Source: Winogradskyella sp046545555 (GTDB taxonomy: Bacteria > Bacteroidota > Bacteroidia > Flavobacteriales > Flavobacteriaceae). From it: a DNA stretch of 64,000 nt. The notes beneath the pieces were generated by a model. That model saw only the letters and a program-made list of their open reading frames with translations, did no database searches and was not told where the DNA came from. The stretch spans positions 280,358-344,357 of the forward strand of contig NZ_JBHZTH010000002.1 in assembly GCF_046545555.1 (NCBI RefSeq), written 5' to 3'. The position numbers were made by a program, and so were the translations under genes. Positions 51,982-59,485 of this stretch are shown here, in pieces; the stretch's first letter is position 1; each line of letters starts with the position of its first letter.

Positions 51982-53817
51982 ATGTCTGAAAAAGAAACAA
52001 AACAAGCTGAGGTTGAAGCAACTGAAGCAGTAACAGTAGCAGCTCCTGTAGTATCTGAAGCGCAAGCAAATCCAGAAAAATTCTTAAAAGAGTTCGATTG
52101 GCACAATTACGAAGAAGGAATTGAGCAGGTTGAAGACACTAAATTAGAAGAGTTTGAAAAGTTAGTATCTGAAAACTTCGTTGATACATTAGATGATGAA
52201 GTTGTAGAGGGTACTGTTATTACTATTAGTGATAGAGATGCAATTATTGACATCAATGCTAAGTCTGAAGGTGTAATTTCTCTTAATGAGTTTCGTTACA
52301 ATCCAAACCTTAAAGTTGGTGACAAAGTAGAAGTATTGATTGATGTGCGTGAAGATGCAACAGGACAATTAGTATTATCGCACAGAAAAGCTCGTGTAAT
52401 AAAAGCATGGGACAGAGTAAACAATGCACATGATACTGGCGAAATCGTAAACGGTTTTGTAAAATGTAGAACTAAAGGTGGAATGATTGTAGATGTATTT
52501 GGTATAGAAGCGTTCTTACCAGGTTCTCAAATCGATGTTAAGCCAATTAGAGATTACGATCAGTACGTAAATAAAACTATGGAATTTAAAGTTGTGAAAA
52601 TCAACCACGAATTCAAAAACATAGTAGTTTCTCATAAAGCTCTTATTGAAGCTGATATTGAAGAACAAAAGAAAGAAATTATTGGTCAACTAGAGAAAGG
52701 ACAAGTATTAGAAGGGATTGTAAAAAATATTACTTCTTATGGTGTGTTTATCGATTTAGGTGGTGTAGATGGTTTAGTTCACATTACAGATTTATCTTGG
52801 TCTCGTATCAACCATCCAAATGAGATTGTTGAGTTAGATCAGAAATTAAACGTTGTAATTCTTGATTTTGATGAAAACAAATCTAGAATTCAATTAGGTC
52901 TTAAGCAATTATCTAAACATCCTTGGGAAGCGTTAGGTGAAGAAGTTAAGATTGGCGATAAAGTAAAAGGTAAAGTAGTTGTAATCGCAGATTACGGTGC
53001 ATTTGTTGAAGTTGAAGAAGGTGTTGAAGGCTTAGTTCACGTAAGTGAAATGTCTTGGTCTACACATTTACGTTCAGCTCAAGATTTTGTAACTGTAGGA
53101 GATGAAATCGAGGCAGTTATCTTAACTTTAGATAGAGAAGATCGTAAAATGTCACTTGGTATTAAGCAATTAACACCAGATCCATGGACAGATATTACTA
53201 CTAAATACCCAGTTGGTTCTAATCATACTGGTATTGTACGTAACTTTACAAACTTTGGTGTTTTTGTTGAATTAGAAGAAGGTATCGACGGATTAATTTA
53301 TATCTCAGACTTATCTTGGACTAAGAAAATTAAGCATCCATCTGAGTTCTGTAACGTAGGTGATAACTTAGACGTAGTTGTATTAGAGTTAGACGTAGAA
53401 GGGCGTAAATTATCTTTAGGTCATAAACAAACTACAGAAAACCCATGGGATAAGTACGAAACTGAGTTCGCTTTAGAAACTGTGCATAAAGCAGCAGTTA
53501 CTGAAATGGTAGATAAAGGAGCAACAATAGATTTTAATGAAGATATTGTAGCCTTTATTCCAGCACGTCATTTAGAGAAAGAAGATGGTTCTAAACTTAA
53601 GAAAGGTGAAGAAGCAGAATTTAAGATCATTGAATTTAATAAAGAATTCAAACGTGTTGTAGCATCTCATACAGCAGTATTTAGAGCTGAAGAGGCAAAA
53701 ATCGTTAAGCAAGCTGTTAAAAAACAAGCGGCTCAAGCGGCAGAAGCTAAACCAACTCTTGGCGATGCAAATGATGCTTTACAGGCACTTAAAGATAAAA
53801 TGGACGGGAAGAAATAA
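51982..53817 (+). CDS. rpsA: 30S ribosomal protein S1
   Basis: A 611-residue S1 with an acidic Ala/Glu-rich start. S1 domains follow one another, with GTVITISDRDAIIDINAKSEG, NGFVKCRTKGGMIVDVFG, GIVKNITSYGVFIDLGGVDGLVH, GKVVVIADYGAFVEVEEGVEG, GIVRNFTNFGVFVELEEGIDG and a last degenerate one (EMVDKGATIDFN). Mature S1 brings mRNA to the ribosome. The C-terminal tail is Ala/Lys-rich. The start is fixed by the leader and promoter upstream. A strong terminator follows. Confidence 0.96.
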   Translation: MSEKETKQAEVEATEAVTVAAPVVSEAQANPEKFLKEFDWHNYEEGIEQVEDTKLEEFEKLVSENFVDTLDDEVVEGTVITISDRDAIIDINAKSEGVISLNEFRYNPNLKVGDKVEVLIDVREDATGQLVLSHRKARVIKAWDRVNNAHDTGEIVNGFVKCRTKGGMIVDVFGIEAFLPGSQIDVKPIRDYDQYVNKTMEFKVVKINHEFKNIVVSHKALIEADIEEQKKEIIGQLEKGQVLEGIVKNITSYGVFIDLGGVDGLVHITDLSWSRINHPNEIVELDQKLNVVILDFDENKSRIQLGLKQLSKHPWEALGEEVKIGDKVKGKVVVIADYGAFVEVEEGVEGLVHVSEMSWSTHLRSAQDFVTVGDEIEAVILTLDREDRKMSLGIKQLTPDPWTDITTKYPVGSNHTGIVRNFTNFGVFVELEEGIDGLIYISDLSWTKKIKHPSEFCNVGDNLDVVVLELDVEGRKLSLGHKQTTENPWDKYETEFALETVHKAAVTEMVDKGATIDFNEDIVAFIPARHLEKEDGSKLKKGEEAEFKIIEFNKEFKRVVASHTAVFRAEEAKIVKQAVKKQAAQAAEAKPTLGDANDALQALKDKMDGKK

Positions 53818-53840
53818 TTCCTTGAAATTATCAATTCAAA

Positions 53841-53872
53841 AAAAGCCTCTCGAAAATCGAGAGGCTTTTTTT
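53841..53872. terminator. rpsA terminator
   Basis: Stem GCCTCTCGA (53845-53853), loop AAA, TCGAGAGGC (53857-53865), then seven T; A-run before. A near copy with the loop TTT instead of AAA lies at 54264-54292, after the peptide gene. Confidence 0.95.
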
Positions 53873-53950
53873 ATGAAATACATAAAAAATTAGTGACCAA
53901 TTTAAAAGAAAAGCAAAATTAGTGGGTAACATTTTTTTCTGCTTAGACAC

Positions 53951-53979
53951 ATTAATAAAAGGAGAGTCCTTTTATTAAT
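53951..53979 (+). promoter_or_regulatory. Perfect 13-bp dyad upstream of the GG-leader peptide gene
   Basis: ATTAATAAAAGGA (53951-53963) and TCCTTTTATTAAT (53967-53979) are perfect reverse complements with a three-base spacer GAG. It ends 18 bases before the ATG. It could be an operator, or an mRNA hairpin that protects or silences the short transcript. No T-run follows directly. Confidence 0.65.
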
Positions 53980-53997
53980 TTTAAAAAACATTTAATT

Positions 53998-54234
53998 ATG
54001 AAAAACAAACTTTTAAGTCTTGGGAGAGTTTTGAGTAAATCCCAATTAAAAACAATTAATGGCGGTTCTGGTACTTGTGCTTATTACAATGGGGAATGGT
54101 ACGTTGAGAATTTAAGTTATTCGGAAGTTCAAGGAATGCTTAGTGGACCAAACGATCATTGGTGTTGCGACTCTTGTGGTTCTGCCTCGTGGTTACCACA
54201 ACGGATTAAAAAAGTACCAAACGAACCAACATAA
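53998..54234 (+). CDS. Double-glycine-leader peptide (bacteriocin/pheromone-like precursor)
   Basis: A 78-residue precursor. Residues 1-23 form a leader of the Gly-Gly type: MKNKLLSLGRVLSKSQLKTI followed by NGG, with the hydrophobic pattern and the cut expected after Gly23. The mature part would be 55 residues with Cys27, Cys56, Cys57 and Cys60 (core HWCCDSCGSASW), aromatic residues and a basic-then-acidic tail. GG leaders are removed by peptidase-containing ABC transporters; none is in the window, so the exporter must lie elsewhere. A perfect dyad precedes the gene and a terminator follows. Whether it is a bacteriocin, a signal or a modified peptide is unknown. Confidence 0.72.
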   Translation: MKNKLLSLGRVLSKSQLKTINGGSGTCAYYNGEWYVENLSYSEVQGMLSGPNDHWCCDSCGSASWLPQRIKKVPNEPT

Positions 54235-54263
54235 AAGTTATTATGAAATTCAAAATTATGTTT

Positions 54264-54292
54264 AGCCTCTCGATTTTCGAAAGGCTTTTTTT
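54264..54292 (+). terminator. Terminator of the peptide gene, inverted near-copy of the rpsA terminator
   Basis: Stem GCCTCTCGA (54265-54273), loop TTT, TCGAAAGGC (54277-54285), then seven T; one C-A mismatch in the stem. Compared with the rpsA hairpin the loop is its reverse complement, so the hairpin reads like an inverted copy. Confidence 0.85.
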
Positions 54293-54306
54293 ATAAACCA
54301 CCTTAA

Positions 54307-54337
54307 TTTGATACTCAAATTATTTACCTTAACTTTG
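54307..54337 (+). promoter_or_regulatory. pyrR promoter
   Basis: TTTG (54307-54310), 19 bases, TAACTTTG (54330-54337): an exact Bacteroidota consensus. Transcription should start near 54344, only about 20 bases before the ATG, so there is no room for a PyrR-type attenuator. Confidence 0.82.
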
Positions 54338-54362
54338 CACATCGATAACGCTTGAATACTAA

Positions 54363-54902
54363 ATGAGTCAAAAAGTATTACTTAACTCCAAGGAAGTCAA
54401 TATCATACTACACAGATTGACTTGTCAACTTATTGAAAATCATGACGATTTTTCTGAAACCGTTTTAATAGGGATTCAACCAAGAGGTAAATTTTTAGCA
54501 GATCGCATAGCTCAAATGCTCAATAGGGATTATAAAATAAAAAATGTTGAGCTAGGTCATTTAGATATTACATTTTTTAGAGATGATTTTAGACGCAGCG
54601 AAAAACCCTTAGAAGCAAATACTACCGAAATAGATTTTATTGTTGAGAACAAGAATATAGTTTTTATAGACGATGTATTATATACAGGTCGAAGTATAAG
54701 ATCTGCACTTACAGCAATTCAGTCTTTTGGTAGGCCTAATAATATAGAATTATTAACGCTAATAGATAGACGTTTTAGTAGGCACTTACCAATACAACCA
54801 AATTATAGAGGTAGACAGGTAGATGCAATAGATAACCAAAAAGTAAAAGTAAACTGGGTAGAGAATGAAGGAGAAGATTCAGTCTACTTAATTGATAAAT
54901 AG
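54363..54902 (+). CDS. pyrR: Bifunctional pyrimidine regulator / uracil phosphoribosyltransferase PyrR
   Basis: A 179-residue PyrR. The PRPP-binding motif is NIVFIDDVLYTGRSIRSAL. The N-terminus has INI-like VNIILHRLTCQLIENHDD and GIQPRGKFLADRIA, and the ending has RRFSRHLPIQPNYRG with the usual basic face. In Bacillus it binds pyr mRNA and attenuates; here no leader hairpins precede it, so at least control of this transcript by attenuation is unlikely. Next comes pyrB after 12 bases. Confidence 0.93.
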   Translation: MSQKVLLNSKEVNIILHRLTCQLIENHDDFSETVLIGIQPRGKFLADRIAQMLNRDYKIKNVELGHLDITFFRDDFRRSEKPLEANTTEIDFIVENKNIVFIDDVLYTGRSIRSALTAIQSFGRPNNIELLTLIDRRFSRHLPIQPNYRGRQVDAIDNQKVKVNWVENEGEDSVYLIDK

Positions 54903-54914
54903 AATACTAATAAT

Positions 54915-55844
54915 ATGAGTGAACTAAGTGTTAATCACTTATTAGGGATAAAATATCTTACTAATGAAGATATAGAATTAATTTTTGAGACTGCAGATCA
55001 GTTTAAAGAAGTAATTAATAGACCAATTAAGAAAGTACCTTCACTAAGAGATATTACTATTGCTAATTTATTTTTTGAAAATTCAACTAGAACAAAACTT
55101 TCTTTTGAACTCGCAGAGAAACGGTTATCTGCAGATGTCATTAACTTTTCAGCGTCACAGTCTTCAGTTAAAAAAGGTGAAACCTTAATAGATACTGTAA
55201 ACAATATCTTATCTATGAAAGTAGATATGGTTGTAATGCGCCATCCTAATCCAGGTGCGGGAGTATTTCTATCTAAACATGTCAATGCAAGTATAATCAA
55301 TGCTGGTGATGGCGCTCATGAGCACCCTACCCAAGCTTTATTAGATTCTTATTCTATTAGAGAAAAATTAGGGTCAGTAAAAGGCAAGAATGTTGTTATT
55401 GTAGGAGATATATTGCATAGTAGAGTAGCGTTATCTAATATTTATGCGTTACAGTTACAAGGAGCTAATGTTATGGTTTGTGGTCCAAAAACTTTGCTTC
55501 CCAAATACATAGAAGATCTTGGTGTTAAAGTTGAAACTAATCTAAAAAAAGCTCTGGAATGGTGTGATGTGGCAAACATGTTACGAGTTCAAAACGAGAG
55601 AATGGATATTAGTTATTTTCCAACGACTAGAGAATACACACAACAATTTGGTGTAAATAAAGAGCTATTAGATAGCTTAAATAAAGAGATAGTTATAATG
55701 CATCCTGGACCTATAAATAGAGGTGTAGAGATTACCAGTGATGTTGCCGACTCTAAACAAGCTATTATTTTAAATCAAGTAGAAAATGGTGTAGCAGTTA
55801 GAATGGCAGTTATTTATCTGTTAGCATCTAAAATAAAACAATAG
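54915..55844 (+). CDS. pyrB: Aspartate carbamoyltransferase catalytic subunit
   Basis: A 309-residue ATCase. The carbamoyl-phosphate motif is FFENSTRTKLSFELAEKRL; the aspartate-side loops show MRHPNPGAG, GDGAHEHPTQALLDSYSI and MHPGPINRGVEI. It commits carbamoyl-phosphate to pyrimidine synthesis. No pyrI follows, so the enzyme is of the unregulated trimer kind. Operon with pyrR and probably with the small STAS-like gene eight bases later. Confidence 0.95.
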   Translation: MSELSVNHLLGIKYLTNEDIELIFETADQFKEVINRPIKKVPSLRDITIANLFFENSTRTKLSFELAEKRLSADVINFSASQSSVKKGETLIDTVNNILSMKVDMVVMRHPNPGAGVFLSKHVNASIINAGDGAHEHPTQALLDSYSIREKLGSVKGKNVVIVGDILHSRVALSNIYALQLQGANVMVCGPKTLLPKYIEDLGVKVETNLKKALEWCDVANMLRVQNERMDISYFPTTREYTQQFGVNKELLDSLNKEIVIMHPGPINRGVEITSDVADSKQAIILNQVENGVAVRMAVIYLLASKIKQ

Positions 55845-55852
55845 ATAGATTA

Positions 55853-56185
55853 ATGATTATAGATAGAGATGGTAATACGACTATAATTGCCCAAGAAAAA
55901 GCGTCAGTTAAAACTTTGGTAAATAATATTGAACAGGCTTATGATAAATATAAAAACTATCATTTGGTTGTAAGGTTATCTAGTTTAGATAAAATTTCGT
56001 TAGAAGATATTATAGAATTTCTGCGATTAAGTAATAATCACAGATCTGCTAAAAAATCTTTTGTAGTGGTATCCGATAATGCAGATTTAGACCAAATGCC
56101 AGATGAAATTGTTGTAGTACCAACATTACAAGAAGCATTTGACATTATTGAAATGGAGGATATTGAACGTGATTTAGGTTTTTAA
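55853..56185 (+). CDS. Small STAS-like protein upstream of ribonuclease Z
   Basis: A 110-residue protein with alternating strand-helix pattern (LVVRLSSLDKISLEDIIEFLRLS, SFVVVSDNADLDQMPDEIVVVPTLQEAFDIIEMEDI), as in STAS or SpoIIAA-like folds. I do not recognise a firm family. It lies between pyrB (8 bases) and rnz (1 base), so it is in the same operon. The position directly before rnz is one I associate with flavobacteria and suggests a linked function, perhaps with RNase Z. Confidence 0.65.
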   Translation: MIIDRDGNTTIIAQEKASVKTLVNNIEQAYDKYKNYHLVVRLSSLDKISLEDIIEFLRLSNNHRSAKKSFVVVSDNADLDQMPDEIVVVPTLQEAFDIIEMEDIERDLGF

Positions 56186-56186
56186 T

Positions 56187-57092
56187 ATGAAATTAACCAT
56201 ATTAGGTTGTCACAGTGCAACACCACGAACAAATACCAATCCAACGTCCCAAGTTCTAGAAATTAATAACCACATGTTTCTAATAGATTGTGGAGAAGGC
56301 ACGCAAGTAGAATTGCGTCGTAATAAAATAAAGTTTTCTAGAATTAAGCATATTTTTATATCTCACTTGCATGGCGACCATTATTTTGGTTTAGTCGGTC
56401 TAGTTAGTACTTTTAGATTATTAACTAGGGAGACAGAGCTTCACATTTATGGACCTAAAGGTATAAAAGAGGTTATAACACTGCAGTTAAAGCTTTCAGA
56501 CTCTTGGACCAATTTCCCTTTATATTTTCATGAGTTAACCTCTAAAAAGTCAGAACTCATCTATGAAGATGATAAAGTAGAAGTGCATACAATTCCACTT
56601 ATTCATCGTATCTATACCAATGGGTTTTTATTTAAAGAAAAACCTAATGAGCGTAAATTAAATATTGGTGCTGTTTTAGATGCTAATATTAATAAAGCGT
56701 ATTACAGAAAGTTAAAGCAAGGTGCAGATGTAGAAAATGAAGAAGGAATTTTAATAAGTAATGAGTCTGTAACAAAAGACCCTTTACCTTCTAAGAGTTA
56801 TGCTTTTTGCAGTGACACCGTGTATAACGAAAAAATAATCCCTATTATTAAGGATACTACAATATTATATCACGAATCTACTTTTTTAGATAAAAATGAA
56901 AATCTTTGCGAAAGAACAAAGCATAGCACAGCAAGACAAGCTGCTACAATTGCTAAAATGGCAAACGTAGAAACATTAATATTAGGCCATTTTTCTACAA
57001 GATATGGAAGTTATGACGGATTTAAAAGTGAAGCCAAGGAGGTGTTTGAAAACGTAGTTTTGGCAAAAGATGGTAAATCTTTTGAATTTTAG
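56187..57092 (+). CDS. rnz: Ribonuclease Z
   Basis: A 301-residue tRNA 3'-endonuclease of the metallo-beta-lactamase family. Metal site HLHGDHYFGLVGLV with the HxHxDH pattern; SHLHGD; a later His in GHFSTRYGSYDGF; Asp in FCSDTVYN. ELRRNKIKFSRIKHIFISH is also typical of the family. It makes the 3' end of tRNA precursors. The gene ends by overlapping the minus-strand gene at 57089 by four bases. Confidence 0.93.
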   Translation: MKLTILGCHSATPRTNTNPTSQVLEINNHMFLIDCGEGTQVELRRNKIKFSRIKHIFISHLHGDHYFGLVGLVSTFRLLTRETELHIYGPKGIKEVITLQLKLSDSWTNFPLYFHELTSKKSELIYEDDKVEVHTIPLIHRIYTNGFLFKEKPNERKLNIGAVLDANINKAYYRKLKQGADVENEEGILISNESVTKDPLPSKSYAFCSDTVYNEKIIPIIKDTTILYHESTFLDKNENLCERTKHSTARQAATIAKMANVETLILGHFSTRYGSYDGFKSEAKEVFENVVLAKDGKSFEF

Positions 57093-57505
57093 TTAAATTC
57101 ATCCAATTGCTCAACCCAATTAATAGCCTCAGTTAAATTACTACAACGCTTAATACTTTTTTTAGAAAATTCTTTTTCTAATGTCGCATTACGTCGAGAA
57201 ATCGAATTATAAGTAATGATGCAGCTTGCAACAAGAAATTTAGGATATTTAGTCATTATGTTAATCCAAACAAGCGGGTTTACAGAATACGCATTTACTC
57301 TATTAGATATCAAACAGATTTTTGGGTGAGCACCATAGAACGAAAATATCTCAGAAACGATAAGCTCAGCTTTGATAGAATCAAAATGTACACCTTCGTT
57401 AATTTCACCTATTACAAATTTTTCACATAAATAATAAGTTCCATAATTCATTTCAAGTTTATAATGTTTAATTTCATTAAACAATGCTGAATTTTCGAAT
57501 TTCAT
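57089..57505 (-). CDS. Uncharacterised SpoIIAA/STAS-like protein
   Basis: A 138-residue soluble protein with alternating strands and helices (FVIGEINEGVHFDSIKAELI, HPKICLISNRVNAYSVNPLV, KFLVASCIITYNS). The layout is like SpoIIAA-like STAS proteins, but I cannot assign a family. No membrane part or signal. It lies tail to tail with rnz and diverges from pdxH. Confidence 0.6.
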   Translation of the reverse strand: MKFENSALFNEIKHYKLEMNYGTYYLCEKFVIGEINEGVHFDSIKAELIVSEIFSFYGAHPKICLISNRVNAYSVNPLVWINIMTKYPKFLVASCIITYNSISRRNATLEKEFSKKSIKRCSNLTEAINWVEQLDEFN

Positions 57506-57583
57506 ATTTAACTTTGCTAGAAATCTAAGTTAGAAATTTTCTTTGATATTGTTACATTCAAATTCGTAGTTATAAAATTGTTT

Positions 57584-58231
57584 ATGGAAAAAGATTTAAG
57601 TGATTATAGAAAATCTTATGAAAAAGGGGAGTTATTATTAGGTAGCGTTCCAGATAATCCAATAGAGCTTTTTAGAAGTTGGTTTACGGAGGTTGATACT
57701 CATTTTAGTGTAGATGAGACTAATGCGATGACACTATCTACAATTGGTGTCGATTTGTATCCAAAGAGTAGGGTTGTACTATTAAAAAAGTTTACACATG
57801 AGGGATTTATATTTTACACTAATTACGATAGTGAAAAAGGGAAAGCTATTCAAAAAAATCCAAATGTATGCTTATCTTTTTTTTGGCACTCTGCAGAACG
57901 CCAAGTTATTATAAAAGGAAAAGCAGAAAGAATAGCAGAGAATTTGAGTGATGGCTATTTTGAATCTAGGCCACGAGGAAGTCAATTAGGAGCAATTGCC
58001 TCTAATCAAAGTGAGGTTATTAAAGATAGAAATAAACTCGAGGCAAAATTAAAGAATTTAGAAATTGAATACGAAGGACAGGAAATTTTAAGACCAAAAA
58101 ATTGGGGAGGCTTTATTGTTAAACCAATTGAGCTAGAATTTTGGCAAGGAAGGCCCAATAGATTGCATGATAGAATTAGATACCAGTTAAAAGAAAATCT
58201 TAATTGGAAAATAGATAGACTCTCACCATAG
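57584..58231 (+). CDS. pdxH: Pyridoxamine 5'-phosphate oxidase
   Basis: A 215-residue FMN enzyme that makes pyridoxal phosphate. The ATG at 57584 is chosen (MEKDLSDYRKSYEKGEL) over the TTG two codons before. The FMN-binding arginine and lysine loops appear in YPKSRVVLLKKFTHEGFIFYTNYDSEKGK, with RQVIIKGKAERI and FESRPRGSQLGAIAS. The C-terminal RPNRLHDRIRYQL is the catalytic PLP loop. Complete and normal in length. Confidence 0.93.
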   Translation: MEKDLSDYRKSYEKGELLLGSVPDNPIELFRSWFTEVDTHFSVDETNAMTLSTIGVDLYPKSRVVLLKKFTHEGFIFYTNYDSEKGKAIQKNPNVCLSFFWHSAERQVIIKGKAERIAENLSDGYFESRPRGSQLGAIASNQSEVIKDRNKLEAKLKNLEIEYEGQEILRPKNWGGFIVKPIELEFWQGRPNRLHDRIRYQLKENLNWKIDRLSP

Positions 58232-58246
58232 TAAACTTGATTATAA

Positions 58247-58378
58247 CGTTTAAATGCAGGTATTAATCGTTTAAATGTATTTTAAATGTTAAAAAATGTG
58301 TATTTCATCGATGTTTTACAATAAATAACGATAAAATGCATGTATTTCGTCGAAAACACTTGTTTTTTTTTTTTTTTT
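58247..58378 (+). promoter_or_regulatory. Multi-box regulatory region of the CAP lipoprotein
   Basis: CGTTTAAATG at 58247 and 58268 (21 apart), then TGTATTTCATCG at 58299 and TGTATTTCGTCG at 58341 (42 apart), with CGATAAAA at 58329. The steps are near whole helical turns. A run of 16 T lies at 58363-58378. The same boxes occur upstream of the 16.6-18.4 kb genes. Confidence 0.5.
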
Positions 58379-58426
58379 AATAAGTAGGCAGTTAAATTGG
58401 TACTCCCAAACCTAAATAACCTACTT

Positions 58427-58921
58427 ATGAAAGCTTCTAAACTACTGCCGTTTTTGGCTATTGTTTCAATTCTATCTTTTACATCTTGTTCTACAGAGGA
58501 TATAGCTGAAGACATAGATGCTATTGAAGTTCCATTAGCTCCTCAAGCTAAACAGATAGAAATTGAAATCATGGAACTTATTAACGCACATAGAATTAAT
58601 GAAGGTTTAAATACTTTAAATAATCACAATACTGTAAAGGCCGTTGCCTTTACGCACACAGATTATATGATTGAAGTAGACAATGTTTCTCATGACAATT
58701 TTTTTCAGAGAAAAGAAAGTTTACAACTTAATGCAGATGCAAATATTGTTTCTGAAAACGTAGCATATGGTTTTAATTCTGCTGAGTCAGTAGTAAATGC
58801 CTGGTTAAATAGCCCTAATCATAAATTAAATATTGAAGGAGATTATACAGATTTTGACATCTCTGCAGAACAGAACAATGATGGAAGATGGTACTTTACC
58901 AATATTTTCATTAAGCGTTAG
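58427..58921 (+). CDS. CAP-domain (SCP-like) lipoprotein
   Basis: A 164-residue secreted protein from the ATG at 58427: MKASKLLPFLAIVSILSFTSC gives a lipoprotein signal. The longer ORF adds ten residues before it. The CAP domain has IMELINAHRINEGLN, FTHTDYMIEVDNVSHDNFF, SENVAYGFNSAESVVNAWLNS and SPNHKLNIEGDYTDF, with the His pair of the CAP cavity. CAP proteins have varied roles; a peptidase role is not shown. The upstream region contains the boxes listed above. Confidence 0.85.
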   Translation: MKASKLLPFLAIVSILSFTSCSTEDIAEDIDAIEVPLAPQAKQIEIEIMELINAHRINEGLNTLNNHNTVKAVAFTHTDYMIEVDNVSHDNFFQRKESLQLNADANIVSENVAYGFNSAESVVNAWLNSPNHKLNIEGDYTDFDISAEQNNDGRWYFTNIFIKR

Positions 58922-58950
58922 ACCGCAGTAAAAGTTGATTAATAGCAAAG

Positions 58951-58977
58951 AAAAGCCACAGCAATGTGGCTTTTTTT
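58951..58977 (+). terminator. Terminator of the CAP gene
   Basis: Stem AAAAGCCACA (58951-58960) with TGTGGCTTTT (58965-58974), loop GCAA, then more T. Confidence 0.9.
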
Positions 58978-59424
58978 ATTTCCTACATTTAAGTTACTTT
59001 TCATATGAGTTATACTTTAGTAAAAGTAAGCTAGCCTAAAAGGAATTTTGTTTTTACAAGCTATTAGTTTTAAAAAGTAGCATCATAAAAATGTTTTGAA
59101 CTAGTATTGATATCATTAATGTTAAGTGCATTGCGGCTTATTTTGGTCATATGCAACTTCCTTTAATAATGTAACTCACTAGATTTTTTTACTTCTGATT
59201 ATACTTTGAGACGTTTTTACATGTTAATATATTAGAACGCTTATCAAAATAGTATAGTAAACATATTTCGATTTGTTCCTTTAAGATCTCCAATCTCATA
59301 AAGGAACCAACAACTCTTTCATGAAGCTTTAAAATTATAGTTAAGGCTACTTATCACCCATTTACTTAGTTTTATTGTTAGGTTTTTTGCGATGTCTAAA
59401 ATCTATTTTAATATTTAAAATTGG
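58978..59424. other. Gene-free region of about 450 bases
   Basis: No reading frame of note. It holds a hairpin at 59275-59307 (GTTCCTTTAAGAT with ATCT-CA-TAAAGGAAC) and T/A-rich DNA. I see no tRNA or repeat. A small RNA is possible but unsupported. Confidence 0.55.
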
Positions 59425-59455
59425 AAAAAAAAAGCAAGCTTACAATAAGCTTGCT
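59425..59455 (-). terminator. Terminator of the OmpA/TPR gene cluster
   Basis: Stem AGCAAGCTTA (59433-59442) with TAAGCTTGCT (59446-59455), loop CAA. On the minus strand a long T-run follows, so it ends transcription from the right. Confidence 0.88.
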
Positions 59456-59485
59456 CTTAAGAATAAGTAAAAGTTGAGGGTGATA

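Noticed and set aside
54363..54902. Second attenuator for pyrR in the 54264-54292 hairpin
   Set aside because: That hairpin lies upstream of the promoter and ends the peptide transcript.
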